Positions 34,073 to 41,007 of a DNA stretch of 41,007 nucleotides are shown one piece after another (position 1 is the first letter of the stretch; the number at the start of each line of letters is the position of its first letter). The notes beneath the pieces were generated by a model that made no database searches, was not told the DNA's origin, and saw nothing but the letters and a program-made list of their open reading frames with translations. Location: NCBI RefSeq assembly GCF_019457885.1, contig NZ_JAHZST010000028.1, positions 1 to 41,007 of the forward strand. Direction: 5' to 3'. This stretch comes from Shewanella nanhaiensis (GTDB lineage: Bacteria; Pseudomonadota; Gammaproteobacteria; Enterobacterales; Shewanellaceae). Made by a program: the position numbers and the translations under genes.

Positions 34073-34711
34073 TTATGACCTTTTCTCTATCTGACTGCGA
34101 TAACCATAAGCGATGGAATTATCAGGCATATCTTTAGTAACCGTAGCACCTGCAGCAACGATGCAGTGTTTTCCAATCGAGACGCCTTGTATGATATTCG
34201 CACCAGTGGCTACATGAGTGTGTTCACCAATGTGAACGTCTCCGCAGATTGTCGCTCCAGGGGCAATATGACAGTGCATGCCGATATGGCAATCATGCTC
34301 AACAATGGCGCCTGAATTAATGATTGTGCTCTCACCAATCACTGCGCCAGTTTGTATTATCGCGCCCATGAAAATTTGCGAGCCTGTGCCAATCGTGGAA
34401 TAGGGTGATAACATTGCATTTTGGGATATCACAGTTTCAAATTGATAGTTAGATTGCGTAAAATAATCAAAGAGTTCATGACGTAAACTTTGGCCAGGTA
34501 AGGAGCCCAAGCCATTTACTAATTTAACCTTATCAGGGGAGAATTGTAAAACATCTTTATCTGAATCAAAGTGTTGTATCTCATTAAAAACAGAGCGAGC
34601 ACTTTTACTGTGGCTGATCACCGCTAAAATTGTATGATTATTTTGCAATAAGATATCAGCGAGTACACTCGCATGACCTCCTGAGCCGAGTAAAATGACA
34701 GGCTTAGTCAA
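34073..34711 (-). CDS. neuD: NeuD/LegH-type sugar N- or O-acetyltransferase
   Basis: A 212-residue two-domain protein. The N-terminal nucleotide-sugar-binding fold (about 1-90) starts KPVILLGSGGHASVLADIL. The left-handed beta-helix (about 95-200) has repeats such as IFMGAIIQTGAVIGESTIINSGA, CHIGMHCHIAPGATI and GKHCIVAAGATVTKDMPDN. The family includes PglD, LegH and NeuD. In the pathway an acetyltransferase must acetylate the 4-amino group made by the aminotransferase, and this is the best candidate. It overlaps the synthase gene by 8 bases. Confidence 0.88.
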   Translation of the reverse strand: MTKPVILLGSGGHASVLADILLQNNHTILAVISHSKSARSVFNEIQHFDSDKDVLQFSPDKVKLVNGLGSLPGQSLRHELFDYFTQSNYQFETVISQNAMLSPYSTIGTGSQIFMGAIIQTGAVIGESTIINSGAIVEHDCHIGMHCHIAPGATICGDVHIGEHTHVATGANIIQGVSIGKHCIVAAGATVTKDMPDNSIAYGYRSQIEKRS

Positions 34712-35777
34712 AAATCACCTCTCCGATAGCGTAATCTTTATCAGCTTTAGTGCCGAGCCGTTGCCAATATAGGTAGGGGCTTGCGCCAGTACCGGGTCGC
34801 TTAACTGCTAGATTCTCAGTTGAGAAAATGTCACCTTTTCGAATGGGGTTAACTGTCACTAAGCTTTTTCTGGCAACGTTAATATTTTTTAATTCACTGA
34901 CTTGAGGCGTTTTAACCCCATCTCCCATTGCCGCCTCTACAGTGCGAATCGCTGTAACCATGGCCGTTAGTTCATCAGGTTCCAGTGATGCCTTATGATC
35001 TGGACCCGACATTTCGTTATCTAAGGTAAAGTGCTTTTCAATGATGCTGGCTCCGCGAGCTGCTGCAGCTATGGGGATGGTGATCCCTTGACTATGATCT
35101 GAGTAACCTACCTGTAGTGAAAAAAACGATGCTAAGGTGTCCATTGCCTTGAGGTTTATCTCATTAAACGGTGCAGGGTATTCGGTAGTGCAGTGCAATA
35201 ACCTGACCTTTACTTTTAGGACTTTTTGCCCCTCTGGCGACATATAAGCTGCTGTAAACGCCTCTATACTTGGCGTTGAATCGTTTGATGTTGTCAGACC
35301 GAATGCGATAACACCTAGTGCTGATTCAATCTCGGCTAAGGTCGACATACCTGTAGATAGAATGAGATCGCAGCCTGTACGAGCATGCTCAAGTATAAAG
35401 GGAGCATTGGTGATCTCACCTGAGGCAATTTTTAATGTCTTGAGCTGAAGTGTGTGAACTAAAAAATATAAACTTTCAGAGTCAAACGCCGTAGAAAGAA
35501 ACTGTATACCAAGTTTGTTGCAGTAATTAATTAGGCGTTGATGAGCGTCGTGTGACAGCTCCAAGCGGCTTAACATTGTAAGTTGAGATTCGACTTTTTT
35601 TGTATTGCTGATCTGATATTCAGCCTGCTTGGCTGTGTCTGTCACTAAACTTTTAGCATTAAAAGTTTGAAATTTAACGGCATCAGCTCCTGCTTTATGG
35701 GCGACATTGATGAGTTCGATGGCTAAATTCTCATCGCCATTATGATTAACGCCCGCTTCGGCAATGATTAAGGTCAT
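34704..35777 (-). CDS. neuB: N-acetylneuraminate/legionaminate synthase
   Basis: NeuB/LegI condenses an N-acyl-hexosamine with phosphoenolpyruvate to make the nine-carbon sugar. The 357-residue protein has an N-terminal TIM barrel (about 1-260) with EAGVNHNGD, STAFDSESL, KIASGEI, LSTGMSTL, HCTTEYPA and GYSDHS, then EKHFTLD and GPDHKASL, all conserved in the family. The C-terminal SAF antifreeze-like domain is at about 290-355 with RKGDIFSTENLAVKRPG. It starts one base from the end of neuC. The mix with LegC-, PtmE- and PtmF-type genes favours legionaminic over neuraminic acid. Confidence 0.93.
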   Translation of the reverse strand: MTLIIAEAGVNHNGDENLAIELINVAHKAGADAVKFQTFNAKSLVTDTAKQAEYQISNTKKVESQLTMLSRLELSHDAHQRLINYCNKLGIQFLSTAFDSESLYFLVHTLQLKTLKIASGEITNAPFILEHARTGCDLILSTGMSTLAEIESALGVIAFGLTTSNDSTPSIEAFTAAYMSPEGQKVLKVKVRLLHCTTEYPAPFNEINLKAMDTLASFFSLQVGYSDHSQGITIPIAAAARGASIIEKHFTLDNEMSGPDHKASLEPDELTAMVTAIRTVEAAMGDGVKTPQVSELKNINVARKSLVTVNPIRKGDIFSTENLAVKRPGTGASPYLYWQRLGTKADKDYAIGEVIFD

Positions 35778-35778
35778 A

Positions 35779-36942
35779 TTATTGCCCTACCTCAATATCA
35801 TAAAAAGATTTTATAGGATCAGTGTCCATGGTGATTAAAATGTCTCTAATGTCATGGCTGGCAAGCCCTTGCCCATAAGGGTTAGTCACCGGTGAGACTT
35901 TCAGTGCTTCGGTTGTGATGACAGCTTGCTCTATTGCATCAACGATTGCGTCGAATGTTGGCTTGGTATTAATAACACTGCTTGCAGCAAGTCGACCTTT
36001 TTGACGGTCACCAATATTGACGCTAGCGACGTTAAAAGCGGGGACTTCGATAACTCCACTTGATGAGTTACCAATTACAGCTGCTGCATGTTTGACAGCG
36101 CTGAGATAACGAGTTTGCCCTAAAGAGGGGATAGCCAATACCCGTCCATTTGATTGCGCTGCATAGGCTTGCAGTTGTGAGATAAGGCCGCGTCCACCAT
36201 TATCAGCATTGGGATAAGTTAAAATAACTTGGTGTGAGGGGAATTGCGTAAGTGCATCCAATAACGCACTAAAAGTCTCTTTTGCTGGCTCTTTAGCTAA
36301 TGTCACGGGATGGTAAGTCACCACAAAGTAGGGCTTTGTTAACAAAAAATCTAGCGATGTCGATAGTGCCTCCAAACTCATCAATTGGCTGCGGTTGATA
36401 TGGTCTAAGCCGATTGCACCAACATTATGGACTTTATCAGGATGCTCACCCATTTGGATAACACGTTGTCGGTAGGTTTCAGTTGATGTGCAATGAACTT
36501 GACTTAGTTTCGTTATCGCATGTCGTATTGCATCATCATAAGCTCCTTCGGTAACCTCACCACCGTGGATATGCAATATTGTAATGCCGAGAATCGTTGC
36601 TGTTTGCGCTATTGCCAATGCCTCAAACCGATCACCCAATACGACCAACACATCGGGTTTTAATCTATCAAGTACTTCAGAATAACCAATAATACCTAAG
36701 CCTATACTCTTGGCTGTGCCAACCGCTGAATTTGAAGAGAGTAACATTTCAATTCTTTCATCAATATGAAAGCCATCTTTCTCTATCTGTTCAAATGTAT
36801 TGCCAAATTCAGGTGATAGATGACTACCGGAAACAATCAGTTGAAGAGTAAGATCTTTTGAGGCTCGAATATCTGATATTAACCAATATAGTAATCCATA
36901 ATCTGCTCTGGTTCCGGTGAACACTGCAATTTTTTTAGGCAT
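35779..36942 (-). CDS. neuC: Hydrolysing NDP-N-acetylhexosamine 2-epimerase (NeuC/LegG)
   Basis: This enzyme epimerises C2 and removes the nucleotide to release the free N-acetyl sugar for NeuB. It has 387 residues with a GT-B fold. Signatures are FTGTRADYGLL at the start, LVVLGDRFEALA, LHIHGGEVTEGAYDDAIRH with the following KLSQVHCTSTE, and the C-terminal GNSSSGVIEVPAFN and VNIGDRQKGR. In the legionaminic pathway the substrate is a 2,4-diacetamido-trideoxy sugar (LegG); NeuC of sialic acid producers takes UDP-GlcNAc. The neighbouring aminotransferase favours the former. It overlaps the aminotransferase gene by 8 bases. Confidence 0.92.
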   Translation of the reverse strand: MPKKIAVFTGTRADYGLLYWLISDIRASKDLTLQLIVSGSHLSPEFGNTFEQIEKDGFHIDERIEMLLSSNSAVGTAKSIGLGIIGYSEVLDRLKPDVLVVLGDRFEALAIAQTATILGITILHIHGGEVTEGAYDDAIRHAITKLSQVHCTSTETYRQRVIQMGEHPDKVHNVGAIGLDHINRSQLMSLEALSTSLDFLLTKPYFVVTYHPVTLAKEPAKETFSALLDALTQFPSHQVILTYPNADNGGRGLISQLQAYAAQSNGRVLAIPSLGQTRYLSAVKHAAAVIGNSSSGVIEVPAFNVASVNIGDRQKGRLAASSVINTKPTFDAIVDAIEQAVITTEALKVSPVTNPYGQGLASHDIRDILITMDTDPIKSFYDIEVGQ

Positions 36943-38092
36943 GAGTTAATCCTATTGCTGCTGGAGAGCTAGGTAGATTAATAAGACAAGACTCCATTAA
37001 CTCTGAATGGGTCAACGGGCCATGCAACGCATCTTTAAACATGGGAAGACGATGCATCAGTTGCCAGACTGGTCGAGTCATCACACCATTATCGTTGGTT
37101 AATTTGAGCAGTTTGTCACGACTATGAAGATTGGGACAGATAACCGCATTGAGCCAATAGTTCGATTTTGCGTAACTAGGCTCTTGGACAAAAAGCAACT
37201 CGCCGCCATTAAAGAAGCTGTTGTAATGCATTGCTAGGGCTCGTTTTTGTTCGATAAATTGAGGCAAATTCTCCATTTGAGCACAACCAAGTGCAGCATT
37301 TAAGTTAGGCATTCGGTAATTAAAGCCTGCTTCATCATGATAAAACTCGTAAGAGTGGGGCACCTTTGCGGTTGTTGTTATGTGTTTTGCTCGTATGCCA
37401 TTGGCTTGGTTATTCGTGAGCAACATTCCACCGCCACCGGTGGTGATTATCTTATTGCCGTTGAAACTAAGCGCGGCGAATTCACCTAATGTCCCCGTAT
37501 GTTTTTCTTTATAACGTGACCCTAAACTTTCGGCGGCATCTTCAATTAAAACGAGATTCCATTGCTGGCAAATGAGCACTAATTCATCCAGTTCAACGGG
37601 GTGACCAAAAGTATGCATAGGCATCACAGCTTTGATAGTTTGCTTCGTCTCTTTGTGAATACATAAGCCCTCTTCATTAAGCTTCCCATACTCCTCGAGG
37701 TAAGCTTGCACGGCTTGTGGGCTTAATCCTAAGCTCACGGTAGAAATATCGACAAAAATAGGTGCTGCGCCCATGTGATACAAGGCATTGCAAGTGGCCA
37801 CAAATGTCAGGGCTTGAGTGATCACCAGATCGCCACTTTGTACCCCTGCCATGTATAACGCGGTGTGCAAGGCACTGGAACCGCTCGAAGTCGCAATGGC
37901 TTTAGGAGACTGAGTAAAAGTTTCAATTTTTTGCTCGAAATCAGTGACAAACTTGCCAACACTAGAGACAAAAGTACTGGTTATTGTTTCAGCTACATAA
38001 GCCTGTTCGTTGCCTGCAAACGTTGGAGCATGCAAAGGAATAAACTCATTGGTTTGATAGGTTTCTCGAATAAACTTAACTAATGACGACAT
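36935..38092 (-). CDS. legC: LegC-family PLP-dependent sugar aminotransferase
   Basis: A DegT/DnrJ/EryC1-type aminotransferase of 385 residues that would convert the 4-keto-6-deoxy sugar to the 4-amino sugar with PLP. It starts IPLHAPTFAGNEQAYV. The PLP pocket includes SSGSSALHTAL and the LIEDAAESLGS stretch, and the Schiff-base lysine is in LSFNGNKIITTGGGGM (Asn-Lys where many members have HK). The end has RPVWQLMHRLPMF and INLPSSPA. These motifs are closest to LegC. It lies 29 bases after the dehydratase gene and its end overlaps neuC. Confidence 0.92.
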   Translation of the reverse strand: MSSLVKFIRETYQTNEFIPLHAPTFAGNEQAYVAETITSTFVSSVGKFVTDFEQKIETFTQSPKAIATSSGSSALHTALYMAGVQSGDLVITQALTFVATCNALYHMGAAPIFVDISTVSLGLSPQAVQAYLEEYGKLNEEGLCIHKETKQTIKAVMPMHTFGHPVELDELVLICQQWNLVLIEDAAESLGSRYKEKHTGTLGEFAALSFNGNKIITTGGGGMLLTNNQANGIRAKHITTTAKVPHSYEFYHDEAGFNYRMPNLNAALGCAQMENLPQFIEQKRALAMHYNSFFNGGELLFVQEPSYAKSNYWLNAVICPNLHSRDKLLKLTNDNGVMTRPVWQLMHRLPMFKDALHGPLTHSELMESCLINLPSSPAAIGLTHA

Positions 38093-38121
38093 AGCAATGA
38101 AGCCCTTTTAGCGTGGTTAGT

Positions 38122-39312
38122 TTACATTTTCTCATCAAGAGACCTTCCTGTTTCTTTATGGCCGAACTCAGGCAACATAAGATGAAAAAGCTGGACTACT
38201 TGTTCTTTACTCCATGATTTGGCTAACTTCATTGATTCGATTTCTTGTTCGAATAACTCGAGTAGTTTTGGGTCGTATTTGAGTTTACTCTTGATGATCC
38301 CCAGCTCTGAAAATCTAGCCATATCCAGGGTTTCTTGTTCGGTAAAAAACTCCTCAATGTCTTTCTCACCAGTTGTATCACTAACACTGAAGTAGCATGG
38401 CCAAATGCCTTTAGTTGGCAGTGTGGCAGCTAATTGCCGTGCCTCATCTTCGCTTTGGCAAATATGGGCTTGATAGCCTCTAGATGAAAGATACCTTACA
38501 GCGATGTCTGCAAAGGATATAAGGTGCAGGTTTTCATCAAGTTTAGGGAAGAAAATATCTCTGTTTTCACCAAAAATACAAGACATTAAACAGAGCTCGC
38601 CAGATTCTTGGGCGGTGACAAAATAACGCTTAATATCTGTAGGGGCTACAATAGGTTGTTGCTTTAAAATGCGCTGATTAAAACTGTGTAGCAATGATCC
38701 ATCAGAAAACGCCACGTTGGCAAAACGTGCGGTTGATATTGTCATTTCTTCACTGCGACGCATCAGGAACATCTCCATGATACGTTTTGATGCACCCATC
38801 ATATTGATTGGGTTGGCGGCTTTATCGGTTGATACACAGAAGTACTTCTTCACACCAGATGCTATCGATTGCTCAATTGTTTTATCTGTGTTGAAAATAT
38901 TGACATTTATCATCCGCATCAAGGTGAAGGGATCTTTTTCGCTTCTGACATGCTTAAGTGCTGATAGGTTGAGTACATAATCATACTGACCATCTTGAGC
39001 TATAAACGCGTCATATTCTATCGAGTCGATATCGAGCGCGAAGGTTTGAAAGTCCCCTTTGATGTACCCAAAAGAGCTGCGTATATCTCTGACTAGCTCA
39101 GCTAAGTTATTCTCACTGATATCGACAACATGTAACTTCAATGGAACACGCTTAAAAATCTCTTTTACCACAGCCTGACCAATAGAGCCTGCACCACCTA
39201 GAACGAGAAAACGAGACTGGCTAACCTCATCGATTAACTGAGCCTTGTAATGCTCAATATCTTGAGTAAACAGTTCTCTCTCTCTTCCAATTAGCTTTAA
39301 GGTGTCTGTCAT
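38122..39312 (-). CDS. NDP-N-acetylglucosamine 4,6-dehydratase-like SDR (CapD/PseB type)
   Basis: The first enzyme of the sugar pathway and first gene of the operon. It is an extended SDR with Rossmann FLVLGGAGSIGQAVVKE near 36-52, VLNLSALKHVRSEKDPF, the STDKAANPINMMGASKR block typical of CapD/PseB/FnlA-type dehydratases, and RFANVAFSDGSLL. About 120 C-terminal residues beyond the core are extra. ATG at 39312 (396 residues, MTDTLKLIGRERELF) is preferred over ATG 39336, though neither has a strong ribosome site. By role it stands where legB is in Campylobacter, but its motifs are of the CapD/PseB kind, so whether it uses GDP or UDP sugar is open. Confidence 0.85.
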   Translation of the reverse strand: MTDTLKLIGRERELFTQDIEHYKAQLIDEVSQSRFLVLGGAGSIGQAVVKEIFKRVPLKLHVVDISENNLAELVRDIRSSFGYIKGDFQTFALDIDSIEYDAFIAQDGQYDYVLNLSALKHVRSEKDPFTLMRMINVNIFNTDKTIEQSIASGVKKYFCVSTDKAANPINMMGASKRIMEMFLMRRSEEMTISTARFANVAFSDGSLLHSFNQRILKQQPIVAPTDIKRYFVTAQESGELCLMSCIFGENRDIFFPKLDENLHLISFADIAVRYLSSRGYQAHICQSEDEARQLAATLPTKGIWPCYFSVSDTTGEKDIEEFFTEQETLDMARFSELGIIKSKLKYDPKLLELFEQEIESMKLAKSWSKEQVVQLFHLMLPEFGHKETGRSLDEKM

Positions 39313-39336
39313 TGTGCTACCGATGGTTTGATGCAT

Positions 39337-39621
39337 TCAACTTATAGATAAGTCAGCTATTACAAGTGAATCTAGTGATAACTAAAGTCTATCTTATTTT
39401 TTACTAAAAATATTTTTAATACACCGAGATTTAATGCAAAAAATGAACCAAATCACTAACATCCCCTTTCTAGGTACCATAATGAGCTGACTTTCGGCAA
39501 CCTTTGACAATAAATTGGCGCTTGTTTGGAAGGTTTCAGATAGACATAAATAAATAGCGTGCTTTTAGTTATCTTTGAAGAAAGCAGAAAGCAGGAACAG
39601 AAAGAGTCGGCACGATACCAA
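39337..39621. other. AT-rich leader of the sugar operon and adjoining intergenic DNA
   Basis: The minus strand holds a candidate -35/-10 pair (TTAAAA and TAAGAT, 17 bases apart, around 39385-39415) for the sugar operon; support is weak. No flagellar sigma-28 or sigma-54 promoter was recognised. Further right the sequence becomes GC-richer and passes into remnant coding sequence. Confidence 0.3.
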
Positions 39622-39624
39622 TAG

Positions 39625-39768
39625 AAGGAGCGAAAACCCATTCTAGCGCATCAAACTGGCGATTTCACAGGAAAGGGCGAGCTTGGGAGCATCAGGACAG
39701 AGCTGATGGGGTTGAATGTGGCGGAATGGAAAGGGGGGAAATTACTGATTGTGTCAGTGCTCGGGTAA
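39625..39768 (+). pseudogene. Remnant of a protein-coding frame
   Basis: The + strand frame after a TAG at 39622-39624 reads 47 residues to TAA at 39766, including GKGELGSIRTELMGLNVAEW and KGGKLLIVSVLG. Codon choice and composition look coding. Upstream, across the TAG, the same frame continues with VLLVIFEESRKQEQKESARY. No start codon with a ribosome site is present, so it looks like the tail of a gene broken by mutation or two fused fragments. I cannot name the family. Confidence 0.35.
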
Positions 39769-39793
39769 AAGTAGATACAACAGCTCTCATTAA

Positions 39794-39839
39794 TTTCGGA
39801 TGAACTCAGATGAGGATAAGCATCTGAGTTCATCCGAAA
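39794..39839. repeat. Perfect inverted repeat, 19-base arms, 8-base loop
   Basis: TTTCGGATGAACTCAGATG (39794-39812) and its exact reverse complement (39821-39839) flank AGGATAAG. No T-run follows on either strand. As a result both strands open frames starting MNSD and containing HLSSSE. Confidence 0.95.
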
Positions 39840-40048
39840 GCACTAATTCGCTTCGACCCCTTTATCATATCAGTATCACCGGTAGTACTTATGCTCACTT
39901 AGATGTCCAACAGGTCTGGGCAAAATTGGGCATAACTACGGCACAATTGTTTGGGACTGATGTTCCAGAGCCGAAAGTGGACAGGTTAGTGAAAGAGGTA
40001 GAACAGCTCTCGAAGGAAGAGAGGCGAGAGCTGTTAGCTAATTTCTAA
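39800..40048 (+). CDS. Small ORF starting in the palindrome; C-terminal half resembles a regulator fragment
   Basis: An 82-codon frame. The first ~15 residues come from the palindrome and lack a ribosome site. The rest looks like real protein: DVQQVWAKLGITTAQLFGTD resembles the last helices of XRE-type DNA-binding domains, and LVKEVEQLSKEERRELLANF is a helical, acidic/basic tail often seen after them. It is best read as the 3' part of a broken regulator or antitoxin gene joined to the palindrome. It converges on the ORF at 40050 with one base between stops. The assignment is tentative. Confidence 0.4.
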   Translation: MNSDEDKHLSSSESTNSLRPLYHISITGSTYAHLDVQQVWAKLGITTAQLFGTDVPEPKVDRLVKEVEQLSKEERRELLANF

Positions 40049-40049
40049 T

Positions 40050-40880
40050 TTAATAACATATAGAAGTGGTATTGATTCGGCATTGGTTATAGTTAGCTAC
40101 TAAAGAAACATTTTGTCCAAAAGGAGATAAGGTTTGAACATCAGCCATATTGGTGTTGCAGTCTAAGCCCATTCCGAGATCATGTAAGTTCCACCAATAT
40201 TCATTTTTATAAAAAAGTTCTTTCTCTACGCCAATAAAGTTAACCGACTGCGTTTTTATTCCTCTGTTATCACCTCCAAGAACGAAATCAGAGAATCTTT
40301 TTACCTCCAAAATATTTGCAATTAACCATTGCTCACTTACGTGATCCAGTATTAGTTGGATGTTTAGCTCAAGTTGATCTGCGCCAATTATCCGTATGTA
40401 GATTTTGGCGGCTTTGTTTGACAGTCGATTGTCCTTTACTGCTTGAGTAAAAATTTTTGAGTTTGATTTCCAATCGTCTAACATTGAGCTGAGATAGAAA
40501 TTTTCCTCAGATGAGTCTTCTAATTGGCATCCGAAGAATGGACAGTAGTTATCTTTAGCTTGGTAGTTGAAAGATGGAAAATCATGGATAAAAGTTTGGT
40601 ATTTATGAAAGTTATCCGAAAATGATTGATATAACCCTGCTATTGATGCACATCTATTTGGCTTATTGCATTTTACTAACAGTTCAGTAAATAGTAGCTT
40701 GGGCTGACATTGAAAAGAAGGTCGTTTTTGATTTGCTTCTCGGTTTGGCCTTCCAAGAAACCACTCAGTGATTTTTACTTTATTACCAGTACCTAATGTG
40801 AGTTTTCTCTCTAATGAGAAATCACTTTTCCCCTTGTATCTTGGAGAATGTTCATCAGGACATTCATTCGCCAAAGTCAC
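40050..40880 (-). CDS. Hypothetical protein, 5' end abuts an insertion sequence
   Basis: A 276-codon frame with no family I recognise. It has no signal peptide or membrane helix. It holds many Asn, Lys and Phe, and cysteines in KCNKPNRC and NYCPFFGCQ that could bind metal. The only possible start near the left end of the IS is GTG at 40880, with no ribosome site because the next base is IS sequence. The frame continues open into the IS up to a TGA near 40908. The gene has therefore probably lost its natural start and promoter; base composition is lower in GC than the housekeeping genes. Confidence 0.55.
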   Translation of the reverse strand: MTLANECPDEHSPRYKGKSDFSLERKLTLGTGNKVKITEWFLGRPNREANQKRPSFQCQPKLLFTELLVKCNKPNRCASIAGLYQSFSDNFHKYQTFIHDFPSFNYQAKDNYCPFFGCQLEDSSEENFYLSSMLDDWKSNSKIFTQAVKDNRLSNKAAKIYIRIIGADQLELNIQLILDHVSEQWLIANILEVKRFSDFVLGGDNRGIKTQSVNFIGVEKELFYKNEYWWNLHDLGMGLDCNTNMADVQTLSPFGQNVSLVANYNQCRINTTSICY

Positions 40881-41007
40881 TGGTAAGCCCCTAGAACAGT
40901 AGACACTTCATAGAGTTATAATGAACCAAAAATATGAGGTGTTACATGCGCGGAAAACGATATCCCGACGAGTTCAAAATCGAAGCTGTTAAACAGGTCA
41001 CAGAGCG
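40881..41007 (+). mobile_element. Left end of an IS3-family insertion sequence (partial)
   Basis: The end is inferred from TGGTAAGCCCCTAGAACAGT and the following AGACAC, which resembles the IS3-type terminal repeat TG.T...CCC....A.AGT.GACAC. Transposase orfA starts 65 bases in. The element runs out of the window, so the right end, frameshift and target duplication cannot be seen. Confidence 0.7.
40946..41007 (+). CDS. IS3-family transposase OrfA, N-terminal fragment (partial)
   Basis: ATG at 40946 with GAGGTG five to nine bases upstream opens MRGKRYPDEFKIEAVKQVTE and runs off the window. This is the start of the helix-turn-helix OrfA (InsE-like) of IS3-group elements, which binds the terminal repeats; the DDE catalytic part is in OrfB outside the window. 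Confidence 0.85.
   Translation, partial: MRGKRYPDEFKIEAVKQVTE

Noticed and set aside
39651..39833. 60-codon leftward frame starting in the palindrome
   Set aside because: Its MNSD..HLSSSE start is created by the palindrome on the opposite strand, and the rest is antisense to the better-looking remnant frame.
1..41007. CRISPR arrays, tRNA or rRNA genes, integrase with attachment sites
   Set aside because: I looked through the non-coding stretches and found no regularly spaced repeats, cloverleaf-like sequence or integrase gene.

Overview
The window reads as a chromosomal segment of a marine Shewanella (Gammaproteobacteria). Protein sequences of GuaB, GuaA, PurL and CydAB, read by eye against recalled E. 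coli homologues, are close throughout. The gene neighbourhood xseA / guaBA / tadA / mltF / purL is typical of the genus. No tRNA, rRNA or CRISPR array was seen.

Layout. 1-1030: the last codons of an amidohydrolase, a terminator, then about 850 bases of non-coding, hairpin-rich, repeated sequence that ends in a 42-base tandem repeat running into the xseA stop codon. 1029-14440: housekeeping block of xseA (-), guaB-guaA (+, GMP synthesis), a membrane acyltransferase with an SGNH domain (+), tadA (+), mltF (-) with a probable 39-residue basic ORF behind it, and purL (+). The last 60 bases of purL are duplicated just downstream. 14440-18580: a 1.1 kb gene-poor stretch with a possible 25-residue ORF (-) and a perfect FNR-type box, then cydA-cydB-cydX for cytochrome bd oxidase. 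18725-26004: a Cache-domain chemoreceptor (-) and a two-gene RND efflux system (-) divergent from a TetR repressor (+), with two copies of a 16-base palindrome between them. 26162-27265: a chalcone-isomerase-like secreted protein and a DUF2947 protein.

27427-39312 is one long leftward cluster of eleven genes for a nonulosonic acid, most likely a legionaminic-acid type sugar, ending in a DUF115/Maf flagellin-modification protein fused to TPR repeats. In order of transcription: NDP-sugar 4,6-dehydratase, LegC-type aminotransferase, NeuC/LegG epimerase, NeuB/LegI synthase, NeuD/LegH-type acetyltransferase, PtmE-type nucleotidyltransferase, PtmF-type oxidoreductase, CMP-sugar synthetase, PtmA-type dehydrogenase, a second acetyltransferase, and Maf. 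Most junctions overlap by 4-8 bases or have gaps of 1-3 bases. The neuB-neuC-ptmE-ptmF-ptmB-ptmA-maf gene set matches that of the Campylobacter jejuni legionaminic acid locus, so the cluster can be read as sugar synthesis, then CMP activation, then transfer to flagellin.

39340-41007 is a decayed, mobile-looking edge. It holds a stop-interrupted reading-frame remnant, a perfect 19-base-arm palindrome, a small ORF starting inside that palindrome, an unknown 276-codon ORF, and the left end of an IS3-family insertion sequence that abuts the start of that ORF. Nothing here is clearly a new defence or mobile system. The most unusual items are the unexplained small ORFs, the structured repeats and this decayed edge.
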